Assembly (NCBI GenBank): GCA_944389865.1
Contig: CALXNX010000016.1
Coordinates: 1-41,287 of the forward strand
Origin: an uncultured Succinivibrionaceae bacterium
Lineage (GTDB): Bacteria > Pseudomonadota > Gammaproteobacteria > Enterobacterales > Succinivibrionaceae
Length of the DNA: 41,287 nucleotides
Reading direction: 5' to 3'
The notes beneath the pieces are model-generated. The model ran no database searches. It was not told the DNA's origin and saw nothing but the letters and a program-made list of their open reading frames with translations. A program made the translations under genes and the position numbers. The first letter of the stretch is position 1, and every line of letters starts with the position of its first letter. Positions 8,161-15,573 of the stretch are shown here, in pieces.

Positions 8161-8850
8161 CTAAGCTGCGGTGTGCAGGGTTAAATTAGGACCAATTAAA
8201 CCGACCTTAGCTCCCGCTTTTACGAGGAAATCCGCCTCTTCGTGGCAGATGACCCATTTGTTGCGCTCTAAGAGCAGTTCATCTTCGGGCACGCGCACTG
8301 CAGTCTGTGCAGTTTTCGGGGTGTTGGTTCCCTGCTGCTGTACTACGGCCTGCCGCATGCCCTGTTCCGTTACCGCCAGCGGCGAGAAATGCAGCGTGGT
8401 ATTGTAGAGCTCAACGCAGGTGCCCGCAGGTACGTAGAAAGCCTGCATCAGAGCAGTGTTTAAGGTAAATTGATCGAGCTGCCGGATGGAAGCGAGCAGC
8501 AGTACCGCAGGATCTGCAATTAGCAGGATCTCGCTGCACTTGTGATACTCGAGGGCATTGAGCTTATATGCCCTGCCTGCATACGAACCTATTTGGCATG
8601 GAACCTGACCGTAGAGGTTTTCGCGAATATAGGCGCATTCGGCGGTGCAGGCATCTAAATTGTGATCTTCTGGAATATAGATTTCACCGCCTTTATCATG
8701 GGGCATCTCAAGGCGGTTGAGACAGGCCGTGATCTGCGGAAACTTAAAATCATGCACCCGCCCGAAGACTTTGAACTCCGGAGCCTCAAGGGTTTTGATC
8801 TTAAGGTGAGCATTGGCCTTAAGGCACTGTAAAAATAAGCTGTCAGCCAT
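8161..8850 (-). CDS. DUF4867-like cupin protein of sugar loci
   Basis: A 229-residue protein recalled as a DUF4867 member. Family-like stretches include LEAPEFKVFGRV near residues 20-31, GSYAGRAYKLNALEYHKCSEI, AFYVPAGTCVELYNTTLHFSP and QGTNTP, then LLERNKWVICHEEA. The middle segment resembles the metal-site half of cupin folds as in KduI or ureidoglycolate lyase. The gene lies between the DeoR regulator and rhaA, 53 bp before the RhaA start. Its function is not established. A role in sugar anomer or keto-sugar handling would suit, since no RhaM mutarotase gene is seen here, but that is inference. Confidence 0.65.
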   Translation of the reverse strand: MADSLFLQCLKANAHLKIKTLEAPEFKVFGRVHDFKFPQITACLNRLEMPHDKGGEIYIPEDHNLDACTAECAYIRENLYGQVPCQIGSYAGRAYKLNALEYHKCSEILLIADPAVLLLASIRQLDQFTLNTALMQAFYVPAGTCVELYNTTLHFSPLAVTEQGMRQAVVQQQGTNTPKTAQTAVRVPEDELLLERNKWVICHEEADFLVKAGAKVGLIGPNLTLHTAA

Positions 8851-8888
8851 ATTCTTTTAATTCCTAACTGCTGATTACTATGTAGTGA

Positions 8889-9647
8889 TTAATTGGGATA
8901 CACGCACTTGATGCGATGCTTTTTAAAAGTCTCAAGCCAGGTTTCGTCCGGCTGCTCGTTGGTGATAAAGATGTCTATGTCACCGAATTTGATGGTATTT
9001 ACCTTGGAGTAGCGATCAAATTTTGAGCTGTCGGAGCAGATCATGGTTTTCAGCGAATGCTCAGCCATAGCCATCTTAATATCGCTCTCTTCGGAGTTGT
9101 TCTCCATCAGTCCGCGATCCTGCGCCAGGCCGAAGCAGCCGAGAATGGCTAAATCTGCGTTGTAGCGGTTGATAGTGGCAATGGCATCTCTGCCGACGTA
9201 GGCTTTGTACATGCCGAAGCACTCGCCGCCTGTGGCAAAAAGGCGCAGATTAGGCTTCTGTGATAAATCATTAATGAGTTTGTAGGAGTTGGTAATGACG
9301 GTCAGCTTTTTGCTGCTGTCGATGCGGTTGATGACAAATTTAGCAGTGGTTGAGGTGTCTGCCATGATGGTCATGCCGTCTTTAATAAACTCCTGCGCCA
9401 GATCCGCAATTATGGATTTGGGACCAAAGTTAATATCTTCGCGTTCGGTGAAGGACGGGGCAGCATCGTCTCTTAAAACCGCACCGCCGTGGCTGCGCAT
9501 AATGAGGCCGCGGCGTTCCAGATCTTTTAAGTCGCGTCTGATGGTTTCTTCAGTAACGTTGAGCTTTTGGCTCAGATCGGAGACATATACCATGTGGTTA
9601 TCTTTAACCATGGAATATATCTGCTGCTTTCTTTCGATGGCTAACAT
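8889..9647 (-). CDS. DeoR-family sugar-responsive transcriptional repressor
   Basis: A 252-residue regulator. Residues 1-57 form the DeoR helix-turn-helix (RKQQIYSMVKDN, VSDLSQKLNVTEETIRRDLK, LERRGLIMRSHGGAVL). The rest is the DeoR C-terminal effector domain with TIMADTSTTAKFVI, LTVITNSYKLINDL and ATGGE. These regulators usually bind a phosphorylated sugar and release DNA. The gene is first in the leftward block and is divergent from rhaB, so it is the natural local regulator of both directions, replacing the AraC-type RhaR/RhaS of enterobacteria. The effector might be L-rhamnulose-1-phosphate; that is inferred. Confidence 0.9.
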   Translation of the reverse strand: MLAIERKQQIYSMVKDNHMVYVSDLSQKLNVTEETIRRDLKDLERRGLIMRSHGGAVLRDDAAPSFTEREDINFGPKSIIADLAQEFIKDGMTIMADTSTTAKFVINRIDSSKKLTVITNSYKLINDLSQKPNLRLFATGGECFGMYKAYVGRDAIATINRYNADLAILGCFGLAQDRGLMENNSEESDIKMAMAEHSLKTMICSDSSKFDRYSKVNTIKFGDIDIFITNEQPDETWLETFKKHRIKCVYPN

Positions 9648-9710
9648 AACTCAATCTCACCTGAATGCCTGAAGCTCTGCGTTTACTGCAGTGATGCTGT
9701 GTTCCTGTCT

Positions 9711-9739
9711 AGTATCATCAAAAACAAAAATAAAGCCAA
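9711..9739 (-). promoter_or_regulatory. Candidate promoter of the leftward regulator/rhaA block
   Basis: On the minus strand a TTGGCT box (9734-9739) is 17 bases from GATACT (9711-9716), giving a sigma-70-like promoter about 64 bases ahead of the regulator start. Confidence 0.4.
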
Positions 9740-9756
9740 ATATTTTCTTCTCAAAA

Positions 9757-9772
9757 CACGACTAAGATCACA
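9757..9772. promoter_or_regulatory. Weak candidate CRP site in the divergent region
   Basis: On the minus strand TGTGATCTTAGTCGTG shows one good CRP half-site (TGTGA) and a poor second half. It is placed between the two divergent units, where catabolite control would be expected. Only half of the palindrome supports it. Confidence 0.2.
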
Positions 9773-9952
9773 AACTAAAAATACTGCTTTATATCAATAG
9801 ATTTAAGGAATATTGACTGCATCAAACTTAGATAAAAGGCTTAAAACCAACACAATCAAACCTGCTTTTCTGTCTGCTTTCAAAACTAAAACCAACAAAA
9901 AATGCAATTTACAAAGACAAAAATTTTTCTGTTTCTTGCTGAAGCTCATATT

Positions 9953-9980
9953 TTGGTTTTGAGTTTTGGTTTATTATGCT
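9953..9980 (+). promoter_or_regulatory. Candidate rhaB promoter overlapped by putative operators
   Basis: TTGGTT (9953-9958) is followed after 16 bases by TATGCT (9975-9980), with TATTAT (9972-9977) as an alternative -10. The spacer contains the TTTTGGTT repeat, so a bound repressor would block it. Confidence 0.35.
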
Positions 9981-10046
9981 GGTGCAGGTCAGGGAAGCGG
10001 TTCCCCGGCCGGGTGCATTTTTTAGTTAGATAGACGTTGCTGGCTT

Positions 10047-11483
10047 ATGATTGAGTCGTACATTGCTGTAGATATCGGGGCATCAAGCGGCAGGCTGATT
10101 GCAGGCTTTATTGAAAACTCCGTGCTCAAAACCGAAGAAATCCACCGCTTCAAAAACGGCTATGTGCAGAAGGAAGGACATTTCGTCTGGGATACGGAGC
10201 ATCTGTTTGCTCAGATCCTCAAGGGATTAAAAGCGGCTTCAGCAAAGGGCTATGAGCCGATCAGCCTGGGTATTGATACCTGGGGGGTGGATTATGTGCT
10301 GATTGATAAGCACGGGGAGCCTACTGCTCCGGCTTACGCCTACCGGGATGGCCGCACCTCGCGTGAGGTTCTTGAAAAGCTGTGGTCACAGATTTCAGCA
10401 CGCGAACTGTATAAAAGAAACGGCATCCAAAAGCAGGCCTTTAATACCATTTATCAGCTTTTTGAACAGAAGCTCAGGGATCCTGATGCGCTGGAACGGG
10501 CAGAGACGCTGCTCATGATGCCGGATTACCTCAACTTTAAGCTCACCGGAATTAGAAAGAGCGAATACACCAATGGTACGACATCGCAGCTGGTAAGCTG
10601 TGCCGCCCGGGACTGGGATTATGACCTGATTGCAAAATTGGGGCTGCCGGCGAAGATCTTTTCGCACTTAAATCCTCCGGGGACCACGGTGGGCCCGCTT
10701 AAAGCTGAGATTGCTGACAGGCTGGGACTTAAACATGGGCTTGAGGTAGTGATGGTAGCCTCGCATGACACCGCTTCGGCGGTGGCTGCAGCTCCTCTTT
10801 TGAGTGATGATCATATTTTTTTGAGTTCCGGCACCTGGTCGCTCATGGGGGTTGAAAGACTGGAACCTGACTGCTCAGAATTAAGTTATGAGCACAATTT
10901 CACCAATGAAGGAGGATGCAATTACCGCTACCGCTATCTGAAGAACATCATGGGGCTTTGGATCCTGCAGAATTTAAGACGCGAGATTTTCTGCCCTTCG
11001 TTTGAGGCGTATTACGCGGCCGCAGTGCGCGGCAGCAGTTTTCAGGGCGTGGTAGATGTCAATGACTCGTCCTTCCTGGCTCCGCCTTCAATGAAGGATG
11101 CCATTACAGGCTACTGCAGATCTCACAGCCTGCCGGTTCCGCAGAACGATGATGAAATTCTCTGCTGCGCCTATAACTCCCTTGCCAGCTCATACGAGAA
11201 AACGGTTCGGGAAATAGAACTCATTACCGGCAGGACCTACGAGTGCATTAACATTATCGGCGGCGGCTGCCAGGACAAGCTTTTAAATTACCTGATTGCC
11301 AGGAGAACCGGCAAACGGATTTATACGGGGCCCGTTGAAGGCACGGCTATCGGCAATCTCTGCGTGCAGATGCTTAAAGCTGGAAAAATTCAAGACTTAG
11401 ACAGTGCGCGTCGTCTGATCACCCGCTCATTTGCCATTACGCTGGTGGATGACGATGACAGCGCGTTCACATTCAAGGCCTGA
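10047..11483 (+). CDS. rhaB: Rhamnulokinase
   Basis: A 478-residue FGGY-family sugar kinase that phosphorylates L-rhamnulose to L-rhamnulose-1-phosphate. The N-terminal phosphate loop AVDIGASSGRLI (residues 7-18) and the stretch GIDTWGVDYVLID are RhaB-like. The catalytic base is Asp241 in VASHDTASAV, and the C-terminal adenosine motif is INIIGGGCQDKLLN. The length fits the family (about 489). It opens the rightward operon and is divergent from the regulator. The ribosome site is weak, so translation may be modest. It is followed 14 bp later by rhaD. Confidence 0.93.
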   Translation: MIESYIAVDIGASSGRLIAGFIENSVLKTEEIHRFKNGYVQKEGHFVWDTEHLFAQILKGLKAASAKGYEPISLGIDTWGVDYVLIDKHGEPTAPAYAYRDGRTSREVLEKLWSQISARELYKRNGIQKQAFNTIYQLFEQKLRDPDALERAETLLMMPDYLNFKLTGIRKSEYTNGTTSQLVSCAARDWDYDLIAKLGLPAKIFSHLNPPGTTVGPLKAEIADRLGLKHGLEVVMVASHDTASAVAAAPLLSDDHIFLSSGTWSLMGVERLEPDCSELSYEHNFTNEGGCNYRYRYLKNIMGLWILQNLRREIFCPSFEAYYAAAVRGSSFQGVVDVNDSSFLAPPSMKDAITGYCRSHSLPVPQNDDEILCCAYNSLASSYEKTVREIELITGRTYECINIIGGGCQDKLLNYLIARRTGKRIYTGPVEGTAIGNLCVQMLKAGKIQDLDSARRLITRSFAITLVDDDDSAFTFKA

Positions 11484-11497
11484 AGGAGAAGATTAGA

Positions 11498-12319
11498 ATG
11501 TCAATTTTAGATGAAAAATTCATGAAGGGCTTCATTGGAGTCTGCGCCGAAGGCTATCGCAAGGGGTGGCACGAAAGAAACGGCGGCAACTTAAGCTACC
11601 GCATGACGGCCGATGAAACCGCTGCAGCGATGCCGTATTTTAAGGCAGATACTGCCTGGGCTTCGATCGGAACTGAAGTGCCGGATCTTGCCTGGGAGTA
11701 CTTCTTAGTTACCGGTTCCGGCAAACATATGCGCAATGTGCCGCTGGAGCCGCAGAACAACATCTGCATTATTCAGCTTGACGGCAAAGGCGAAAATTAC
11801 CGCATTGTCTGGGGACTGGAAGAAGGCGGCAGACCGACCAGCGAACTGCCTACCCATCTCATGAATCATGAGATCAAAAAGAAGCTCACCCAGGGCAAAT
11901 ACCGGGTCATTTATCATGCGCACCCGGGCAATTTAATTGCGCTGACCTTTGTCCTGCCGCTGGACTCCAAAACCTTTACTCACGAGCTGTGGGAAATGGC
12001 TACTGAAAATCCTCTGGTATTCCCTAAGGGCCTGGCTATTGTGCCGTGGATGGTGCCGGGCGGGCGTGAAATTGCCGTAGCCACCTCCAAGCTCATGGCG
12101 GATTTCGATGCTGCGGTGTGGGCGCATCATGGGCTCTTCTGCTCCGGAGCCGATTTTGATGAAACCTTCAGCCTGATGGATACCATTGAGAAGGCGGCGG
12201 AAATCTGCGTCAAGGTGAGATCCATGGGCGGCAAGAGGCAGACTATCCCTGAGCAGGGATTTGTCGATCTGTCAAAAGATTTTGGTATTCCCATTAAAGA
12301 GGAGATTTTGGATCTCTGA
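11498..12319 (+). CDS. rhaD: Rhamnulose-1-phosphate aldolase
   Basis: A 273-residue class II zinc aldolase splitting L-rhamnulose-1-phosphate into dihydroxyacetone phosphate and L-lactaldehyde. It matches E. coli RhaD (274 residues) in length and motifs: HERNGGNLSYR (residues 25-35), the catalytic Glu116 in TSELPTH, and zinc ligands His140 and His142 in YHAHPGN and His211 in AHHGLFCSG. A strong GAAGGAGA site precedes the ATG. It is co-transcribed with rhaB (14-bp gap) and probably with the 3-epimerase gene 48 bp downstream. Confidence 0.95.
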   Translation: MSILDEKFMKGFIGVCAEGYRKGWHERNGGNLSYRMTADETAAAMPYFKADTAWASIGTEVPDLAWEYFLVTGSGKHMRNVPLEPQNNICIIQLDGKGENYRIVWGLEEGGRPTSELPTHLMNHEIKKKLTQGKYRVIYHAHPGNLIALTFVLPLDSKTFTHELWEMATENPLVFPKGLAIVPWMVPGGREIAVATSKLMADFDAAVWAHHGLFCSGADFDETFSLMDTIEKAAEICVKVRSMGGKRQTIPEQGFVDLSKDFGIPIKEEILDL

Positions 12320-12367
12320 TGGGCAGTACAGTTATAAGTTTGTTTAATAAATTTTACCGAGGTTAAG

Positions 12368-13228
12368 ATGCGAGTTCATCCTTTAGGCATTTACGAAAAG
12401 GCCATGCCGAGCAGTTTTACCTGGGAGCAGCGCTTTCAGGCAGCAAAAGAGGCCGGCTTTGACTTTGTTGAGATTTCCGTTGACGAGAGCGATGCGCGCT
12501 TGGCAAGACTGGACTGGACAGCCGGTGAACGTCTGAACTTTGTGAAGCTCAAGATGGATTTCGGCATTGCCGTACCGACTATGTGCCTGTCCGGTCACCG
12601 CAAGTATCCGTTCGGCAGTCATGATCCCAAGATCCGCGAGCGCGCTCACGATATTATGAAGAAGGGCATTGAGCTGGCGGTAGATTTAGGGGTGCGCACC
12701 ATTCAGCTGGCCGGCTATGACGTGTATTACGAGGAGCAGGATCAGGGCACCCTCGAGCGCTACACTGAATCTATGCAGTGGGCGGTAGAGCAGGCCGCCG
12801 CCGCTCAGGTCATGCTGGCAACTGAAATCATGGATACGCCCTTCATGAGCTCAATTACCAAGTGGAAGTATTGGGACGATCTGATTAAGTCCCCGTGGTT
12901 TGGCGTATATCCGGATGTCGGCAATTTAACGGCCTGGGGCAATGACGTGCTGCATGAGCTTGAGATCGGCATCGACAAGATTGCCGCTATCCACTTAAAG
13001 GAAACCAAGCCGGTGACTGCTGATTTCCCGGGGCAGTTCCGTGATCTGCAGTTTGGTGAAGGCACCGTTGACTTTGTGTCCATCTTTAAGAAGCTCAAGG
13101 AGCTCAACTATCGCGGCACCTTCCTGCTCGAAATGTGGGGCGATAAGGTGGATGATCCTTTAGGCAAAATTGCTGCTGCCCGCAAATATATTGAAGCCAG
13201 GATGGAAGAGGCTGATTTTAACAAATAG
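12368..13228 (+). CDS. L-xylulose/L-ribulose-5-phosphate 3-epimerase (UlaE/SgbU family)
   Basis: A 286-residue TIM-barrel epimerase close to E. coli UlaE (284 residues). Diagnostic stretches are HPLGIYEKAMP, GFDFVEISVDESDARLARLDW, VPTMCLSGHRKYPFGS and IQLAGYDVYYEE. Metal-ligand segments are ATEIMD, YPDVGNL, AAIHLKE and LLEMWGD. It interconverts L-xylulose-5-P and L-ribulose-5-P. The site GAGG lies 5 bases before the ATG. It is the third gene after rhaBD and faces the 4-epimerase gene that completes the route to D-xylulose-5-P. No L-ascorbate PTS, UlaD or L-xylulose kinase gene is nearby, so its upstream substrate source is unclear. Confidence 0.88.
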   Translation: MRVHPLGIYEKAMPSSFTWEQRFQAAKEAGFDFVEISVDESDARLARLDWTAGERLNFVKLKMDFGIAVPTMCLSGHRKYPFGSHDPKIRERAHDIMKKGIELAVDLGVRTIQLAGYDVYYEEQDQGTLERYTESMQWAVEQAAAAQVMLATEIMDTPFMSSITKWKYWDDLIKSPWFGVYPDVGNLTAWGNDVLHELEIGIDKIAAIHLKETKPVTADFPGQFRDLQFGEGTVDFVSIFKKLKELNYRGTFLLEMWGDKVDDPLGKIAAARKYIEARMEEADFNK

Positions 13229-13464
13229 CTGCAGCCGCACTGAGAGCCGTGACTTAGGGGATCGGCTCTCATGAGCGTGCCGCCTGCGCCCGGCACTGAA
13301 AGACGCAGGCTTCAGCTTTGGTAAAGCGCAGTTTTCCTTTACCTTCAGGGGGCGTCAGATCCGCCCCCGTCTTGTGAATAACAGTGTTCCTCAGCGAGTA
13401 TTGCCGGCGGCCTGCTATGGGCAGATCTTCCGGATGAAACCGGCTTGAGGACCGGCGGATAAAA
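13229..13464. other. Hairpin-rich spacer between convergent genes
   Basis: This non-coding spacer holds a run of perfect inverted repeats. They are TGAGAGCCG/CGGCTCTCA (13241-13271), GCCTGCG/CGCAGGC (13282-13310), GGTAAAG/CTTTACC (13320-13343) and GGGGGCG/CGCCCCC (13348-13368), with shorter CCGG stems after 13400. Only the separate hairpin at 13465-13493 looks like a standard terminator. The others lack U-tracts and may be stacked terminators, REP-like elements or a structured RNA. Confidence 0.5.
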
Positions 13465-13493
13465 TTAAGGCACCGCGCAGTGCAGTGCCTTAA
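13465..13493 (-). terminator. Terminator of the 4-epimerase gene
   Basis: A perfect 9-bp stem TTAAGGCAC (13465-13473) with GTGCCTTAA (13485-13493). On the minus strand it runs into TTTTA directly after the stem. It lies 23 bases past the stop of the leftward 4-epimerase gene. Confidence 0.75.
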
Positions 13494-13516
13494 TCTGTTA
13501 AAGCTTTTTAAACAGC

Positions 13517-14230
13517 TTAGTGCTGCTGACCGGGCTGGCCGTAGTAGGCGTGCGCACCGTGCTTTCTTAAATAGTGCTTATCGAGCAGAGTCTGCTGCAT
13601 GGACTCAATCTTGCCGCCGCGCAGCATCGCGCTGTGGAACGCCATGAAGGCCACTTCCTCCAGCACTACCGAGTTGTAGACGGCATTGGCAGGAGAGGTA
13701 CCCCAGGTGAACGGTCCATGAGAGTGCACGATCACCGCCGGAATGTCCTTCATCTGGATGCCGCGCTTTTGGAAGGTCTCCACGATCACCTTGCCGGTCT
13801 CAGCTTCATACTCGCCGTTGATCTCTTGATCAGTCATCATGCGGGTGCAGGGCACAGCGCCGTAGAAATAGTCCGCACCGGTGGTGCCTAAAGCCGGAAT
13901 ATCCAGCCCGGCCTGAGCCCAGGACACGGCATAGCGCGAGTGGGTGTGCACAATGCCCTTAATGTCCTCGCAGGCGCGATAGAGCTCCAAGTGCGTAGCC
14001 GTGTCGGTGGACGGGTTTAAATTGCCCTCTACGCGCTCGCCGGTCTTGAGATCAATCACCACCATGTCATTGGGAGTCATGGTCTCATAATCGACTCCGG
14101 AGGGCTTGATCACCACTAAGCCGGCGTCGCGATCAATCCCGGAGACATTGCCCCAGGTATAGGTCACCAGCCCGCGGGCCGGCAGTTCCATATTGGCCTT
14201 AAAGACCTCATTCTTTAAATCTTCCAGCAT
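13517..14230 (-). CDS. L-ribulose-5-phosphate 4-epimerase (AraD/UlaF family)
   Basis: A 237-residue class II aldolase-fold epimerase converting L-ribulose-5-P to D-xylulose-5-P. Metal ligands fall at the same numbers as in E. coli AraD: Asp76 (NPSTDTATH), His95 and His97 (GIVHTHSRY) and His171 (VHSHGPF). GNVSGID near residues 27-33 and KPSGVDY are the phosphate-binding region. A good AAGGAAGGAT ribosome site precedes the ATG. It is monocistronic, with its own GCTATAAT promoter and terminator, and is convergent with the 3-epimerase gene. AraD, UlaF and SgbE cannot be separated by eye. Confidence 0.92.
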   Translation of the reverse strand: MLEDLKNEVFKANMELPARGLVTYTWGNVSGIDRDAGLVVIKPSGVDYETMTPNDMVVIDLKTGERVEGNLNPSTDTATHLELYRACEDIKGIVHTHSRYAVSWAQAGLDIPALGTTGADYFYGAVPCTRMMTDQEINGEYEAETGKVIVETFQKRGIQMKDIPAVIVHSHGPFTWGTSPANAVYNSVVLEEVAFMAFHSAMLRGGKIESMQQTLLDKHYLRKHGAHAYYGQPGQQH

Positions 14231-14278
14231 TTAAATCCTTCCTTCACGGCAGCCGCCGTCATTAGATCTGCTGTCAAT

Positions 14279-14286
14279 ATTATAGC
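14279..14286 (-). promoter_or_regulatory. Candidate -10 (GCTATAAT) of the 4-epimerase gene
   Basis: The minus strand reads GGCTATAAT here, with a consensus -10 about 49 bases before the start codon. There is no good -35. The GC before the -10 recurs at other promoters in this window. Confidence 0.5.
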
Positions 14287-14403
14287 CTACTAAAGTCTGC
14301 AGCTGCTGTCTTTTCGGCCGATCAGCCGGCTGCAGCCTGCGGCAGCAGCAGCGCTCAGGACAGCGGCGCCGGCATTGCTGCACACTTGTATGCACTGCTG
14401 AAA

Positions 14404-15471
14404 CTAAAGGCGCGGATAAGCCCGCACGGTCAGCTCATCAATTTCCCCTGAGCTGAAGGAGAGCTCATAGCGCACGGTCTGACTCTGCGCCTGCGCCGGA
14501 TCAAAGATTTTATCGGCCTCATTGGCGTCATTTTGCGGGATGATGCCTAAAGCGGTGATGATGTCGTCGGCAAGCTTCAGATCCTGACTGTTTTCACAGG
14601 CCAGGACAAAAGCGCGCAGGGCGTTGAGGCTCTCGGGCGGCAGGGCGTCCGGGTAGCGGGTCTGCAGCTGCAGATAGTCAATATCCTGACTGTCGGGCTT
14701 GACCACGCCGCGCAGCTCAATGGCCGGGGAGAGCACTGCGACAAAGCCCTCGGTGCTGTCATTGGCATTGGCGGTAGGCAGCGAGGAGCGCTGCAGATTG
14801 ATGGCGCTGTTAAAGCGCTCGCGGAAGGCGGCCGGATCATTTAAGGCATTGGCGACGGCTGCGGCATTGATCATGGCGTTTGCAGCCTTGGCATCCTCAG
14901 CCTGCTTTTCCTGGTACCAGGAGTAGCCGGCGGAAATGAAGTAGTAGCCGGCCACTACCAGGGCGATGATGCGCAGATTGCGGCGCACGCGCTCATGCTT
15001 TTCCTTCTTTAAGCGGGCGGCTTTTTCCTCGGGAGTCTCTTCATGCTCCTCAGGGGCAGCATTTTTGCCGGCAGCAGCAGCGCCAACAGCAGCAGCCGTT
15101 GCGGCGGCTATGCCGGCAGCACGCTGATCATCCTGCTCCTCCGCGCTTTCAGGCGCCGGGACTTCATTGCCGTTTTCATCGATATAGACGTATTCGCTGT
15201 CATCATCGTCATCATTATCGTCGGCTGCATCGTCCTCAACTGCGACGTATTCATAATCATCATCGTCATCGTCTTCATCAATGACGTATTCATACTCCGC
15301 ATCGTCAGCGGCGGAGTCTTCGTCTTCTAAGTATTCCTCATCCTCGGCTTCTTCCGGGGCGGGCACTTCATTGCCGTTTTCATCTACATAGACGTATTCG
15401 GTCTCCTCTGCATCCGGAGTCTGCAGGGTCTCTTCAGGGGCGGTCTGGGGATCCTTTAAATCTGCACTCAT
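14404..15471 (-). CDS. Acidic repeat-containing single-pass membrane protein, unknown function
   Basis: A 355-residue protein I do not recognise as a named family. Residues 1-117 are extremely acidic and contain two near-identical copies of EYVYVDENGNEVPAPE-like sequence (about 25-40 and 93-108) around long Asp/Glu runs. An alanine-rich linker follows (about 118-140), then a basic stretch KKEKHERVRRN. One transmembrane helix lies at about 166-185 (LRIIALVVAGYYFISAG). The C-terminal 170 residues are soluble, with a globular look and a beta-rich end. The basic residues before the helix suggest an acidic cytoplasmic N-terminus and a periplasmic C-terminus. AGGAT lies 5 bases before the ATG. No operon partner is evident. 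Confidence 0.8.
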   Translation of the reverse strand: MSADLKDPQTAPEETLQTPDAEETEYVYVDENGNEVPAPEEAEDEEYLEDEDSAADDAEYEYVIDEDDDDDDYEYVAVEDDAADDNDDDDDSEYVYIDENGNEVPAPESAEEQDDQRAAGIAAATAAAVGAAAAGKNAAPEEHEETPEEKAARLKKEKHERVRRNLRIIALVVAGYYFISAGYSWYQEKQAEDAKAANAMINAAAVANALNDPAAFRERFNSAINLQRSSLPTANANDSTEGFVAVLSPAIELRGVVKPDSQDIDYLQLQTRYPDALPPESLNALRAFVLACENSQDLKLADDIITALGIIPQNDANEADKIFDPAQAQSQTVRYELSFSSGEIDELTVRAYPRL

Positions 15472-15510
15472 AACAATCCTTATTTGGGGGTAAAGAGCTA
15501 AACTTACTGC

Positions 15511-15519
15511 ATTGTAGCA
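15511..15519 (-). promoter_or_regulatory. Candidate extended -10 (TGCTACAAT) of the acidic membrane protein gene
   Basis: The minus strand reads TTTTGCTACAAT, an extended -10 about 40 bases before the start codon. It lies just downstream of the glgX 3' hairpin. Confidence 0.5.
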
Positions 15520-15527
15520 AAAGCGCT

Positions 15528-15547
15528 GCCGCAGCGCAGGCTGCGGC
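15528..15547 (-). terminator. Terminator of glgX
   Basis: GCCGCAG (15528-15534) pairs with CTGCGGC (15541-15547) around six bases. On the minus strand the stem is followed by AGCGCTTTT. It sits 26 bases past the glgX stop. Confidence 0.5.
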
Positions 15548-15573
15548 GCGGAAAGGAGAAAGAAGGGGGCGGC

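Larger units (their letters stand above)
9648..10046. promoter_or_regulatory. Divergent regulatory region with AAAACCAA repeats
   Basis: This 399-bp AT-rich gap separates the two halves of the rhamnose locus. AAAACCAAC occurs at 9843-9851 and AAAACCAACA at 9888-9897. The complementary form TTGGTTTT appears at 9953-9960, followed by TTTTGGTTTA at 9964-9973. The spaced, inverted copies are the kind of array a DeoR regulator binds. The rightmost pair overlaps the candidate rhaB promoter. No coding sequence or RNA gene is seen. Confidence 0.5.

Noticed and set aside
15043-15330. Hydrophobic Ile/Val-rich + strand frame that looks like a membrane protein
   Set aside because: It arises from the complement of Asp/Glu runs in the acidic protein, so the hydrophobicity is an artefact of GAT/GAC-rich DNA.
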